Assembly: GCA_033439685.1 (NCBI GenBank)
Contig: JAUEDM010000005.1
Span: 62,001-126,000 of the forward strand
DNA from: Apodospora peruviana
Lineage: Eukaryota; Ascomycota; Sordariomycetes; Sordariales; Lasiosphaeriaceae
Length of the DNA stretch: 64,000 nucleotides
Reading direction: 5' to 3'
Positions 11,210 through 23,054 of the stretch are shown piece by piece. A program made the translations under genes and the position numbers. The notes under the pieces are model-generated. The model worked only from the letters and a program-made list of their open reading frames with translations. It was not told where the DNA came from and ran no database searches. Within the stretch, counting starts at the first letter, position 1. Each line of letters begins with the position of its first letter.

Positions 11210-13965
11210 TCATATATACCAACGACCATCCACCGGTGGTTGGACATCATCTTCTTCCACTCCAAAACTGAGATGCCCAACCTCCCCACATTCATCCATG
11301 TGGACACCATCAAAATACTCCTTTGGCATGTCAACAACCCCCCATTTGATCTTTCTCTGCGCCAGTCTCTCGAACACTGCCAGCGACTTCCTACTCTCTT
11401 CCCAATCCACTTCGCTATTCAACCTGTCCGCACTGCCAGGTGTCGTGGGACTAATTGTCTCAGTCACGGTCAGGAATGGCCCTTTCTCAGCATCGCTGCC
11501 AGAGCTTTCATCAGACCGGACCACCTTTGACAGCGTAGACGCATGACACGCCGCCGAGATGGCCAGCGAATTCGTCCCCACGACGGGAATATTCCCAGGC
11601 AGCTGCCGTAACGCGATCACGATAGGCGCAGTGCACATCACCAGGAACAGCACAACTGCTGCGATGATCGCGGTGGGTGAGTAGCCTAATCCAATAAAGC
11701 CCGCGTCAGAAAGCCCTATTGAGCTGTCTGTTGCCGTAGCGCTGCCCGTGCTTGTACTGAAGAAACCTACTTCAAGTTAGCTTACGCCCATCCACGCCAC
11801 GAGAGAGTTGGTACGTACCTCCATCAGAAATGTAAACATAGAGACTATTCGAGACAAGCCAATGCAGAATGACACTCAACAAAATCGAGGGCACGCTCCA
11901 TCGAAGCGGCAGCTGAAGCGTGTACGTCGAGACCTGGTCCCCTTTCGGCAACGTGACGCGAAGCGGTCGGTAGTCGGTGCTGAGGTCCGCCCATTCCTTG
12001 GCCATGTGCATCCGAGTAAAGATGTTGTTGAAGACAAAGTAGGATATCGATAGCAGAAACTGCGGGACGTTGGCCAGCATTACGCTGGACAGAAACGTCC
12101 CGCTGTATCCGCTGGCCACGCCTGACCCGGAGTTTTTGAACATTTGTAGGTTGACGAACTGGTTCACGGCGCTGTTGCCGAACTCTCCGGATCTAACAGT
12201 CATAGTCAGCTTTAGTCGGGGAGAAGTAGGGGTGGTCTTACATGGACTTAAATCCACCCGTCGCCGCATAAGTGAAATACACACCCAATCCCAACATAAC
12301 CACAAAAAAGATATGCGAGAATATCAGCGTGAGCCTATTGATTGCCGCAACCCTCAGAGGACGTATAGCCCTCCACTGCCTCCCCTCAACCTCAGGAAAC
12401 CAATCGCTCGTCCACGTCGGCGCAGACCTCAAGCGACGAACACTCTCCCTCTTCACAACCCCATCAGGATTCTTATCAACGACATGAAAAGTCCAAACAT
12501 TCTCAAACTCGCTCAGCCCGGCAATACACATCCTCTCCGTAGTCGGGTCCGGCCTTTGGAGGAGGGAAGCGATCGCGTCGCCAGGAGTAATCAACGGCTC
12601 TCGATCACTCTTCCAAACCAGCCTTCTCAAAATAAAGAAGCACTGCAGCGTCTTCAAGCACACGCAGACCGTCACAATCAATACAATGGTATTCGACACA
12701 CCAATCTGACACTGCGATTCCACCGTCCTGGCCATGCAGTACTTGACGTCGAGCAGCGCGCCATCGCCACTGCTGTTATACCCAGAACGCATCTGCGGCT
12801 CCAGGAGGTCTGAGATTCCGCCCAGAGAAAGCTGCCACTCGTCGCGCGGGCCCAGGTAGTCGGCCTCTGAGTCGTCGTAGGAATACATGGCGTAACCTCT
12901 GAGCAGCTCCACACACGGATTCTCGCACCCTTTTGCTGCTTCGGAAGTAAAGTTCTGCCGCATGTTGCATTGGGCGTGGAACCACAGCGAATTTGGGCTT
13001 GAGCGGTTATACAGCCGATCCCAGAAGGCGGCGTCGCGCTCGTTCATGTCCGGGTAGAGGTCGTCGCGGGTCCAGTGTGTCGTTAGGTTCATGCCCTTTC
13101 CGCCGTAGGGGGTGTCCTGCACGACGAGGACGACGTCCGTGTGGTCTTTTAGGCCTGTTCCCTTGTTGCAAGCGAGAAACTCGGCACGGCAGCTCCTCGT
13201 ATCAAGCATCTCCCACCCGCCTGGCTGGAGCGCTTGCGATGCCCGGCTGATGTTGCGGTTGACTTCGGAATTTATGTCGAGGTAGTCTTCCAGACTCAGA
13301 AGATTGGGCTGCCAGAAACCGGGGTTATACGTCAGAACGCCTGCCGCGGTGTGGCTAGCCCTCGTGCAGTTGTACAGGACTTCGGTGGTGAGCATCATAC
13401 TGCAATTGATCGGCGTGTGCATGTTCCAGAGCGAGACGCCAGGAGTATGATACTCTGCGTTGCCGAGCAGGAAGCTCTCTGCGGCTACCGTCAACCCAAA
13501 ATCGGAGTTGGCGGGCTGGACCTCAAATACCGTCGAGTTGAAGAAGAAGTGGATGGGGATCGAGGTCGCCAAAAGCCCGAGCCACAACAGGCACCGGTAC
13601 TTGGGCATGTCGCGGAAGTTTTTGATGGATGACACGCCGATGTCGAGCCAGCGGTGCGAGCGATGGGCCCGATCGAGATCGGCTCTGGATGGCGCGACGA
13701 CCACCTGCATGAAGAAGCTGGATGACGCCAAAATGAGGGTGCTGAAGATGTTGAGGAGGAGGTGGAGGGCGATGTTGATGCTTGTTGATGTCCGACATGG
13801 TCCTTTGTAGAGAAAGAATGCCGAGTTGATGGACCCGCCGGTGACGCTGCAGCCGTAGCCGAGGACGGAGATGAGAAAGACGGAAAACAATGTGACTGTT
13901 GCGGTGTTGACTGTGGCTGAGGTGTGCCAGTTGAACCTCTTGAAGATGCTTTTGAACTTGCCCAT
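11210..13965 (-). CDS. DUF6536 multi-pass membrane protein
   Basis: Three exons (12242-13965, 11819-12192, 11210-11766; introns 49 and 52 nt) encode 884 residues. The N-terminal block matches the fungal DUF6536 family: WHTSATVNTATVTLFSVF, a GGSINSAFFLYKGPC segment around residues 40-55, and RWLDIGVSSIKNFRDM near residue 105. Several membrane segments follow at both ends, around a large, Cys- and Asn-rich, probably extracellular middle region. The C-terminus ends with KIKWGVVDMPKE, a block typical of the family. The function is unknown; a surface or transport role is only a guess. The start is the first ATG of the long frame and fits family N-termini. Confidence 0.85.
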
Positions 13966-14929
13966 GGCCTTTTGTTCGCAGCATACATGCAGTGTTTGCC
14001 TACCGAAGACACAACTGCAAATTAGGTTGCTTGGTGATGTTGAAATAGAGTATGTTGATCTTGGCGCAGAGATGAACGAGAGGATGGGGTTTGAATAATG
14101 TATGGCTTTTCTCGGGCAACGGGCTAATGGGTTGTGCGTTTGATGAAACAGTTACAGCCCGGCTAGGCGTTCTTCCACTACTGGACCCCGGTTAAGGGGC
14201 TGAAAGCTTGCATTGACTGAGCGGCGCAGGAGCTTGATGGTGCGAATATACCAATGAGATCGCAGGAAACTGTTGCCAAGAACAGTACCATAGCAGGATG
14301 ATGCCAAAGTAAACATACCCTTGTTGACGATCGGCCATCCTCCCTCGGCACAGTTGGGGGCCGAACTGACCTCGAAGCAAAGCTACCTAGCAAGTTGTAC
14401 GGGATAATGACGTTGAATTGGAAAAGTACCTACCTGGTAATCAACCGAAAAAACTCCTAAAGTTCTAATCATCTCACTAGCAAACCCGTTGTATTATTTC
14501 CCATGTGCTACCTCATTCTAGATCAGCCATCCTCGCGAGACATGATATGACTCTAGGTTCTCGCGAACACAAAAGACAACGCCTTCATTTCAGGCCGTAT
14601 ATAACACCAACACCACTAACAAGATTGAGCACCACCCTTCAAGGTCCAAAGGTGCCACCCGCTTGCCAACATAAAGTTGCAGCCGCCATATCGTTGGAGA
14701 TGGTGATTTGCGTCTGCCTGTTGGCGAGTTGCTTTTTATTAGCTGAATATTCGACACAATATCAGGTCAAGAGGTCGCCTACGTCACAAAAATCGTTTCC
14801 ACAATGTGGCTGACGGCTGTCGTCAAGTCGATTCTCGTGAGCTTCGGGCCGGCGGCCGTCGCCGTGAGCGTCCGGGTCGATGCGGTTGTTCGGCCCGTAC
14901 AGACAGTGCTTGCAGCAGGTGTACTATAT
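13966..14929. other. Non-coding stretch
   Basis: This is the upstream region of the DUF6536 gene and the downstream region of the secreted-protein gene. Short frames at 14178-14393 (minus) and 14505-14813 (plus) show no domain-like content, and I do not consider them genes. Confidence 0.55.
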
Positions 14930-16287
14930 TCAGTTCGTCATTGTCAACTCAGTATCATCCAGCACCAACAGCAGGAGAATCCTCTGAAGGGAATCAAGGA
15001 ATAGGACGGAAACCCACATCGTCTGAACTACAGTGTCAATGGCTTCGACACCAACGTTAGCTTTCAATTTACCAGACCATTTGATAGAACGTGATATACT
15101 CACCATAACGTGTAACCGTCAAAGCAGGGAGATACACCGTCGACGTCTCAGTCGCGGTATATGTAGTCTGAACATAAGTCGAAGTCCAAGCCGCAATGGC
15201 CGCAGCGCTTCTTTTCGGCTTTCCGGTGGTTTTCGCACACGATACCCACGGCGGCAGACCACCGTTACCAGCTGAAGCCCACATGGAGGTAACCCACGCC
15301 GGCGGTCCTCCCCTTCCGCCTCCGCCTCTGCCACCGCCCCAGCCGCCAGGGGGACCACCTCTCCCCCCTGGTCCCCAGTTGCCTGCCGCACCAGCAGCAA
15401 CCACACACGTCGAACCTGACACTGTAACTGTATATCCAGTAGGCTGAGCCACCGGGGCCGCGGTCGTGATGGTGGCCGTCAATCTGCAGAATGCCGTCGC
15501 AGTGCTAATAATTGTCGTCGAGCTGGTCACTCTGCTATCGGTTGTGTATTGGACGATTGTCGAGACTTGGGTTACCGTTGTCGGAGACCCCCTTATCGTT
15601 GTCGTTTTTGTCGCAGTCGTGACGCATGGCGTGGTGATGATGGGCGGCGATACCGTCGTGCTGGTCGTTTCCGTCGCGGTTGAAGTTATTGCTATCACAT
15701 CACATCACATCACCAGTTAGCTCCGTCCCACTAAGGGCTTGGAATTGGCTCACTTTGAGGAGGCGCAGTCGACGTTGTTCCTATCACCACCGTTGGTGTA
15801 ATCGTCGTCACCACCGTCGCAGGAACTCCGACCGTTAACCTAAACTTCCTGGTGACTGTTTCGCTGCTAGACAAGGAGATGACGATCTCCCATACCCCGG
15901 TGGTCAAGTTCGAGTAGGGTATATCGCATGTCGATATCTGTAACGATCCGATCGGTGCTGGGCTGATACTGGAACACTTGTACGTGTTGTTGCCATCTGA
16001 ATCGCGAAGGCTTGTGCTGATGGCCGCGGAGTCCGTACAGCTACCTGGTAGGCGGGAATGAGCAATGATTACGAATGAAATGGGAGTCGGAACACGACGA
16101 ACATACCTTCAAACTCGGACGCGAAACTGAAATTCCCATCAACGCTGGAGTCGATAAGGTATGACCCCGAGTCGGCGTAATCTACTCCTATGCATTTACA
16201 TGCGCCGCTGTCACTTACGTCCTCGGCTTGCGCAAGCCAGGGCAATGAAGCAACTGTTGCAAAGACTAAGAAGGAAAAAGACAGCAT
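14930..16287 (-). CDS. Secreted Ser/Thr-rich protein with Gly/Pro segment
   Basis: Four exons (16107-16287, 15754-16044, 15104-15691, 14930-15027) join in frame to about 385 residues. A signal peptide (residues 1-21, ending LAQA) is followed by a Cys-containing domain (GACKCIGVDYADSGSY, then further Cys residues) of roughly 130 residues. Next is a long Thr/Ser/Val-rich stretch resembling a heavily O-glycosylated wall-protein linker, and then a glycine-rich run (GPGGRGGPPGGWGGGRGG). The last exon is the least certain. Its Leu-rich end is not a clear GPI signal, and if that intron is retained the protein stops at 15069. It is probably an extracellular or cell-wall protein. The family is not recognised. 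Confidence 0.65.
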
Positions 16288-19200
16288 GACTCCAGGTGAA
16301 GAACCGGATATTTTGTCGATAGCTGTCTAACAACTACGTTTGACAGAGAAGGGATCTTGTCCAAATATTCCACCCACTTGTTCTATACATCCCGCCCGGC
16401 TCTGACCTTCCTTGGACGGGGGACGGCCTTGTTGTGGAAACCAACCGCCAAGAATAATCCTGGTTTTCTTTCCTTCTCCATCTCTTTCCCGGAACCCGTG
16501 TGCTGGGGTCAACCCCCACTCCAACAGACACGGCACAGACAGCGAGCTTTCTTTGGGCAAATCGTTCTCAAGTTGGCACTATCTAGACGAGATAGTCCGC
16601 TATGCGTATGTTCGTGTCAGTATTGCCGACATCCTTGTCTGTAAACCCAAAGTCAAACAACCGGGATTCATGATTGGTTTCCTGCACCCACTCGATGTCC
16701 CCCCCCCCCTCCCCCTTCTCGTATTCTGCACTGGGGGGCTGCCGCATACTAGAAGTACTTGAGCCCCATCGTTAAGTCCATACAACCCAGCAAGACATCT
16801 ATAATTCTATAATACCTTAGATTGCCCATTGACACGAACAGTAATTGCGCTGCGATCGTTTGCCCTGATATGGTGCCACATCACAACTGCCGCTCTGATA
16901 AGAGCCTGAGGTGCCGGGATAAGTAATCAATTGCCAATTAATCTCACGCGGGACGAACCACACCAGCAGCAGCAGCCCTAAAAATGAAAGTTCCAAGCCA
17001 GCTTATGATTCATGGCAAACACACCGTGTGTTATCCCTCGCTGGAATAGAAAAGAACGACCAAAAAGCCCGGTTTGTTTGGTGTATGAGAGAGAGGGTTG
17101 GATAGTGGCATCGGCAATTCTGGATCAAACACTTACTCGTTTGAAAAAAAAAATAACTGGAAGGTAAGAGAGGTGGGTTACAAACTCTACTGAAAACTTG
17201 GGACTTTACCAAAACAAAGTGAAGACGACGCGCGTACCTGCTCAATGGAACCTGTAGATTCGGAAGCGAGCCCAAGGGGACTATGAATACCTCATGTACC
17301 GCTCAGGTTCTTGATAAGGCCTGCCTACTCGGTTCCGGATGTGTCATGACATCATCAGTTGGAAAATGGCTAAAGTGACTTTGGCAAAAACATTGTTTCT
17401 TGATATTAAGGTATGTAGCGGATCCTGAACACGGGATCACGGTTAGAAAGGGTCGGATGCAAACTTTTGCGGCAACCCGGGAACAACAGGTGGACATGGA
17501 TAATATATATTAAACAGCCTACAAACTGAACTTTCGAACGCTCACGTCAAGAGCTTCTTCGAGAAAGACAGGGATAGAAAATATGAGTCTCATTTGTTTC
17601 AACCTATTCTCATGAGTATACTGTCAGATGGAAAGGGTGCCTTTCAGAAAGGAATGCTGAGTATGGTCACCTAGAGGTCAAAGGATCTAGGCAAAGGATT
17701 TAAGGAAAATCCAAGGGACTAGGAAAAGGCCCAAAGGAGCTGGCGCAGCCAGCTCAACCAGATTGAACTATCAAGACCTACAAGTAGATTTGCCACTATA
17801 AACGAGTATAGGAACTAGGAATCTAGCCTCCCTAGATTCTGGAGAGGAAGAGGAAAATCACACAGTGGCAACTCCCATAAACTCCACAGAATCCAGTGTG
17901 CAGTACTTCTGACATATACTGCATTAAAGTATCGAGCAGCTCCCCCTGTTGTTCAGTCTCAGAATGACCACGTAGGTAATCACTAGTCACCTAGGTTGGA
18001 TGGCGGTGGTCGGTATGCACGGCATTTTAAGTATCAGATAGACTCATCGGGATCCAGAAACACGACATCGGTTGAACAAACATAGCGCTGCTGGATCGCA
18101 GACTCAACCCTACACACAACAATCATGAACCGCTTCCTTCATACAGATGCCCATGTCGTGGCATTCGTGAATGGGTCATTTCTCTCCTTGACGCACTTGG
18201 CGCCACATAGGTCGTTTGTCGTTCCAAAACACCAAATGATGGGTTGTCCAGGTCGTGTGACATTGCCAACAAGTGGCTGATGAGAGACAATGGTACTGTA
18301 GTTTGTACTGTGCAGATTGCAATGCAGGTGCAATCCCTCGGACTGGGTCACGGCCATGATTGGGACCTCATCATTCGGGCAAGAAGTGGCGCTCATTCTT
18401 CCCAATAAGAGCTCTCTCCATAGTCAAATCCGACCTTTCCAAGTTCAGAAGAACCAATCTCACGTCCACATCAATGAATCTCGGATCAAGAGCTGTCTGT
18501 CACTCTCAACATAATGGTTGCTGTGAGTTGATGAATAATGTTCTTGGGATACTATCGGGATGGAATGCTTTGCTCCCCGTTTTCAGACCGGATCCCTTCT
18601 TACGGCCGTCTTTCACCCAGCCACCACCCACAGATACACATCCTGCCTGGTAGCCAATCACCTCAACCGATTCCTCTCAGCCTGGAAAGGTGTGCCTGCC
18701 GACATTATGTTGATTGGGCGCAGCAGTGTGCGGGGAACATTCAGAAGGTCCAAGTTAGAAAGTATGGTAGCGTTCGCGGGTACCAACGACATTTTCCACA
18801 TCCTTCCTCGAAGTGTGCCTCTCGGGGAAGCAGGTCTGATGTTTCTGTGTCGCCAGACATGCTGCCTGCCGTAGACCGCTAGGGCCCTGAAACGTTGAAA
18901 ATGACGCCGAACGCTGCTGTGCAACCGGGAACAAACACCCAAGACATGTTCCACGTGTCTCCGATCTGGTACAGCCAGCAAAGAATGACGATATACGGTG
19001 ATGGTGTGGCGGACCAGTGCCATGTACCTTTCGGATGGTGTTCTGGAAACATGACTCATGAGGATGAGTACTGCAGAGACGAAGCCCGATAAAGATGTGT
19101 ATCACTTGGAGGCCAACTACGGGGACTTGAAAGGATAGCAGTCATCACATTCGACGGCAACCCGTCGGGCCGACATAAGCCAGCTTGGCCAAGGTCCGGA

Positions 19201-19516
19201 TCAGAGACCATGATCAGGATCCGAACCAGGGACCATTCACCGACCCGAGATGGCTCTTTGTGCATAAGTAGGCAGCATCATGCAGGTGTTGTTGGAACTC
19301 GGAAGGCCAATCATATCCCCTTCCCAGCGCCTCCATAGAAGTAGAATAATGCAACCATCTTTGTGCATGTGCGCCACAGATGTTTATGTCGAACAACGCC
19401 TGGAACATGTGTCGACCGTCGAGTACCTACTACGGGGTCCCTTAAGAGGAGGTGTCTGTACCGTAATATGTCCATTTCGTGGATTATTTTCCGTCTTTAT
19501 GCTTCCTCTAACCACA
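16288..19516. other. Gene-poor stretch, possible repeat relics
   Basis: No gene could be supported over 3.2 kb. A C-rich tract (about 16698-16720) lies in the first part. The segment around 17620-18000 has short self-complementary words (for example CTAGATTC copies) and a purine/pyrimidine-rich block near 17940 that recalls the end of a retroelement, but no paired LTRs or coding pol sequence are present. Short frames at 18139-19265 on both strands overlap and look like chance. Confidence 0.5.
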
Positions 19517-20767
19517 ATGTCGCAACGATCAGCGTGCTCAAGTGAGTTGGTCCTGGTGGAAGATTTGGACTGGGAAGACCAGTCCATCAGTGAGTTCGAC
19601 GATGGGACCATGACCATCGATATCAATACATTCAGTTCCGATGATGATGGCTCATCCACCGAAGCCGCGTCCAATAGCGACTCGGCTTCGCTCACCTCTG
19701 TAATCCACCAACACGTCTCCTACCGCGGTCGCCAGTACAACCTCCATCAAATTGAACGATATCCTCTCCCCAGCGACGGAATGGAGCGAGACAGGGAGGA
19801 CATGACGCATCTCATGATGCTTGAAGCAACTGAAGAAAAATACTTTCTTTCTCACATAGGTGATTGCCCGAGGAAGATCATTGACCTCGGGACCGGGACG
19901 GGTATCTGGGCTGTTGAAGGTGCGTTGACCAATATTTGGCTTGCTGCTGCTTGACCGTTCTTTGACACACACACGACGTTAGTGGGAGATCTATATCCAG
20001 ACGCAGCCGTGACGGGCGTCGACCTCAGACCGATCCAAGCCCACTGGACTCCGCCCAACGTGAATTTCGTCGTTGACGATATCGAGGAAGAGTGGCTCAA
20101 CGGTGGCAACTTCGACCTCATCCATGCGCGACATGTCTGTCCCTTTATCAAACAGCCCGCAGCGTTGGTAACAAAAGCCTTTGAGTAAGTAAATACCCCA
20201 GCCATCATCACAGTTCTCGGCTGACAAAGGATCAAAGCAACCTCAAGCCAGATGGATGGATAGAAATTCAAGACCTGGACTACATCACATTTTCCGATGA
20301 TCACACCAGTGGCAAAAGCCAAAACAATCCTATCGACCAGTTCCTTGATCTGGCCACGGATATCTGGGCCAAACTTGATACCGACATGCGCATCGCCCCG
20401 AAGCTTGGATCCGTCCTGCAAGAGGCTGGCTTTGAGAACGTGTCTTGCACCACGTACAAAGTCCCGATTGGGACTTGGCCCGACGACCAGTAAGCAAGCA
20501 GAATGCATACCGAGTTCCCTTTTCCTGTGCAATACGTCGCTTACACGGTGTAATCATATTAGAAAACTGAAGTCACTTGGCAAGTATCTTCAGATAATCC
20601 TGGACATGCTGATCCCAGCTATCTGCCTGAATCCAACGGTGCCGCCGCCGGGATGGGACGAGACGGAGAATCGAGCGTTCATAGAGAGATGCAGACGCTC
20701 CCTTAAGGATGGTTCGGTTCAAAGCTATATGCAGTTTTGTTTCTGGACTGGACAGAAGCCCGTCTGA
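19517..20767 (+). CDS. LaeA-like SAM-dependent methyltransferase
   Basis: Four exons (19517-19919, 19983-20184, 20238-20489, 20563-20767) encode 353 residues. After an acidic, Ser/Asp-rich N-terminus of about 60 residues comes the family start YNLHQIERYPLPSDGMERDR. The SAM-binding motif I is IIDLGTGTGIWAVE at about 122-135, then VTGVDLRPIQ (motif II) and FDLIHARHVC. The C-terminal W..C..KW-type half ends QKPV. This is the LaeA/TAM-domain family, whose best-known member is a nuclear regulator of secondary metabolism. Most fungal genomes hold many paralogs of uncertain substrate, so a global role should not be assumed. Another in-frame ATG at 19499 would add six residues. The nearest neighbour downstream is a tRNA gene. 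Confidence 0.88.
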
Positions 20768-20977
20768 TCTGTTAGCGGGTTACATACCTACCTACATCAG
20801 TAAGTAGATGTACAGAACAGAGGCAAGGATCTACATCACATGCCATGGCGGTGATGAGGTGTTGTGAGTCTATACATGAGAACTGAAGTTGACATTGGAT
20901 GCGAAACTCAGTGAACTGGTCAGCAGAGTAGGGTAGTTAGGCAAACAAGGGTAAAGTGAAAAAAATAAGTTATTCGA

Positions 20978-21049
20978 GGTCCGCTGGCTCAATGGCAGAG
21001 CGTCTGACTACGAATCAGGAGGTTCCAGGTTCGACCCCTGGGTGGATCG
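20978..21049 (+). tRNA. tRNA-Arg (ACG)
   Basis: All arms fold. The acceptor GGTCCGC pairs with GTGGATC, the D stem is GCTC/GAGC, the anticodon loop is CTACGAA (anticodon ACG), and the T arm is CCAGG-TTCGACC-CCTGG. The discriminator is G. There is no intron. A T-rich pol III terminator follows directly from 21050. Confidence 0.93.
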
Positions 21050-21713
21050 TTTTTCTTTTTGCTCTTAATCTAAGCCTTCCATTTATACAAGTCCATTACC
21101 TGGCTTTCTCTTATTAATGCTAAGGCAGGTTAACTTTAGCCATTGAACAAATACGGTATCCAGCATGTATAATGTACACCTGCTTTGGCAATGATGAGGC
21201 ATCTCATGTCAAATAAGTCTATGACAAATGCAAGGTCCGCGACTTATTAGCAGCATGCCCTTCTAATAGTAAGGGTGCATTTTTGACTTTCAGTTGTTGA
21301 CTCATGTTGGTATCCACAGAGGGCATGGCAACCTTGTGAAGTCGTGCTTCCTCGGCCATATCTCCAAGCCTCTAGCACGAGAAAGCTTGAAATAGACTTT
21401 CTTACGGTGATCATTAGGATGATTCAAACCTTTCTACGGCCCATGAGATCAGCCGCCAGCAAACTCTGTTGATGTAGGATTTCGTACAAAAGGCCAGGCA
21501 CCCACCCCCCTACAGACGATCCATCCCAGACCGACAGAAAAACCAACCGTCTTGCAAACTAATATTTGGCCGCCAACATTCAAGTACCACGCCCTCTTCA
21601 ACTTGCATCGATATCACTCGACGAAAAACAACCAATCAACCAAAGAACTCAGCGCTAGGAAGACGACATGGCCTTATCGACGGGTCAAAAAACGCGGCGC
21701 CGTCGAGAACATT
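21050..21713. other. Non-coding stretch
   Basis: This lies between tRNA-Arg and the broken F-box gene. It begins with the pol III terminator and holds nothing else that I can support. Confidence 0.5.
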
Positions 21714-22891
21714 ATGACCTCTTCAACTGGCCAGGAACCAACAAGCGCCGGGTATATCAGTGGTGAATCATCATCTCGACTGCCTAATTCCAACAGTGCG
21801 AAGAAACAGGAACTATTACATCAGCCCTCATTTTTTTCCTTTGCTCAAGCTGCCGATCGAGCTTATCGATAAGATCATCGACAACCTCGCGCCAGAATCA
21901 GCCGCGGCACTTGCCCTGACGTGCCACGATCTGTACTACATCTATCGCGACGCACGACACATCAAGAAGCTTAGCGGTCGGTCAAAAGCGGTATTGCTCC
22001 AGTGGCTGGAGCAGGACATGCCAGGTTTAGTCTACTGCCACGGCTGCGAGCGTCTCCACTCATGGCGCTGATTTCTCATGTTTCCCGCCTGCCTTGCTGG
22101 CGCCTACAACTCGGGACTAATGCAGAGGCCCGTGCTGGACGTGGAAAAAGGGGGTCCGACCTTCCTCAAGTGCCGCGTCGTCATGAACCGCCGTCTCTTC
22201 GGTCCCTTACACGGCCCTCCCCTTGAAGATTTTTTCCCAGTAAATACGTCCACGGTCCACCAGCAGACGGGAATCGCAGTGACCAGCCAATGGAGCGCCA
22301 AGATTATTGATGACGAGGGTGGTGGTGGTCTCTATCTCCACGGATCCTTATCAGTTTGCAATACCGAGTCGACGACAACAGAAACAAGGACGGGAAACAG
22401 CCGGAACAGAGGCTATACTGGTACATCAACATGCACAGAGACCAGTTGATATGCATGCACTGTGACGCGCGCGATAAGATTTGCGCGCTACACAGAGGAG
22501 GACTTGGATACCGCCCGAACGACACGTCAAAATTAGCAGGACCGGTTGCATCCTGTCGCGTGTGTTTCACCGACTACCAAATATACCATCGAGGAGAAGC
22601 TCGAGTCAATGTCGTCCCGGGACCCCCCCTTGCCGCATCACAGTAGCGAAGTGGCACAGGCTGGGGAAATGCCGGTCACCGGTGGAAGATGTCGAGTGGT
22701 GCACGCTCTTGAATCCGAGAATGGACTCGTGGTTGGCGGGATGGCGTCAACAAACACGCTCCGGTTCGCCGGGATCGGTGTATATGGCGTGGATGGAGGA
22801 CGACGAGAAGAAGAGCGAGCCGGCGGGATCTGGGCGGCCGGAAGAAGGGACTCTAGACCTAATAGAAGTGGCATCTGATTGGTCTTATTAA
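21714..22891 (+). pseudogene. Broken F-box protein gene
   Basis: An F-box-like helix block (LLKLPIELIDKIIDNLAP, then ALALTCHDLYYIYRD) begins near 21843, followed by CHGCERLHSW. The rest of the family's body appears in pieces: LKCRVVMNRRLFGPLHG, LYWYINMHRDQLICMHCD and WCTLLNPRMDSWLAGW. These pieces lie in three frames. There is a TGA at 22069-22071 in the middle of a conserved stretch. Frameshifts fall near the T7 run at about 21830, at 22320-22350, and at a run of C near 22622-22628. No GT-AG intron of normal length repairs them. It is either a decaying gene or a locus with homopolymer errors in the assembly. Intact relatives are cytosolic SCF-type adaptors. Confidence 0.7.
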
Positions 22892-22979
22892 TATTACTAG
22901 TATCTGTACAAATACGCGCGTCTCAATCAGACAAACAACCAACTAGCACGATCCAGAACAGATTCATTACTCGCTAAAT

Positions 22980-23018
22980 CCCCCCCCCCCCCAAAAAAAA
23001 AAAAAAAAAAAAAAAAAA
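22980..23018. repeat. C13-A26 homopolymer junction
   Basis: A run of 13 C is followed directly by 26 A, just before the stop codon side of the permease gene at 23055. Such tracts slip easily in replication and sequencing. No coding role is visible. Confidence 0.85.
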
Positions 23019-23054
23019 CACTGAACCTAAACTAAACTCCAGCCCATCATGTAT

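Noticed and set aside
14178..14393. 71-residue minus-strand protein with a hydrophobic part
   Set aside because: No good context or similarity, and a competing frame of similar length lies over it.
17620..18000. Solo LTR of a Copia-like retroelement
   Set aside because: Some words recall a polypurine tract and LTR edge, but no terminal TG..CA pair, target duplication or second copy could be shown.
18139..19265. Short frames on both strands as small genes
   Set aside because: They overlap each other, lack domains and signal peptides, and do not join through plausible introns.
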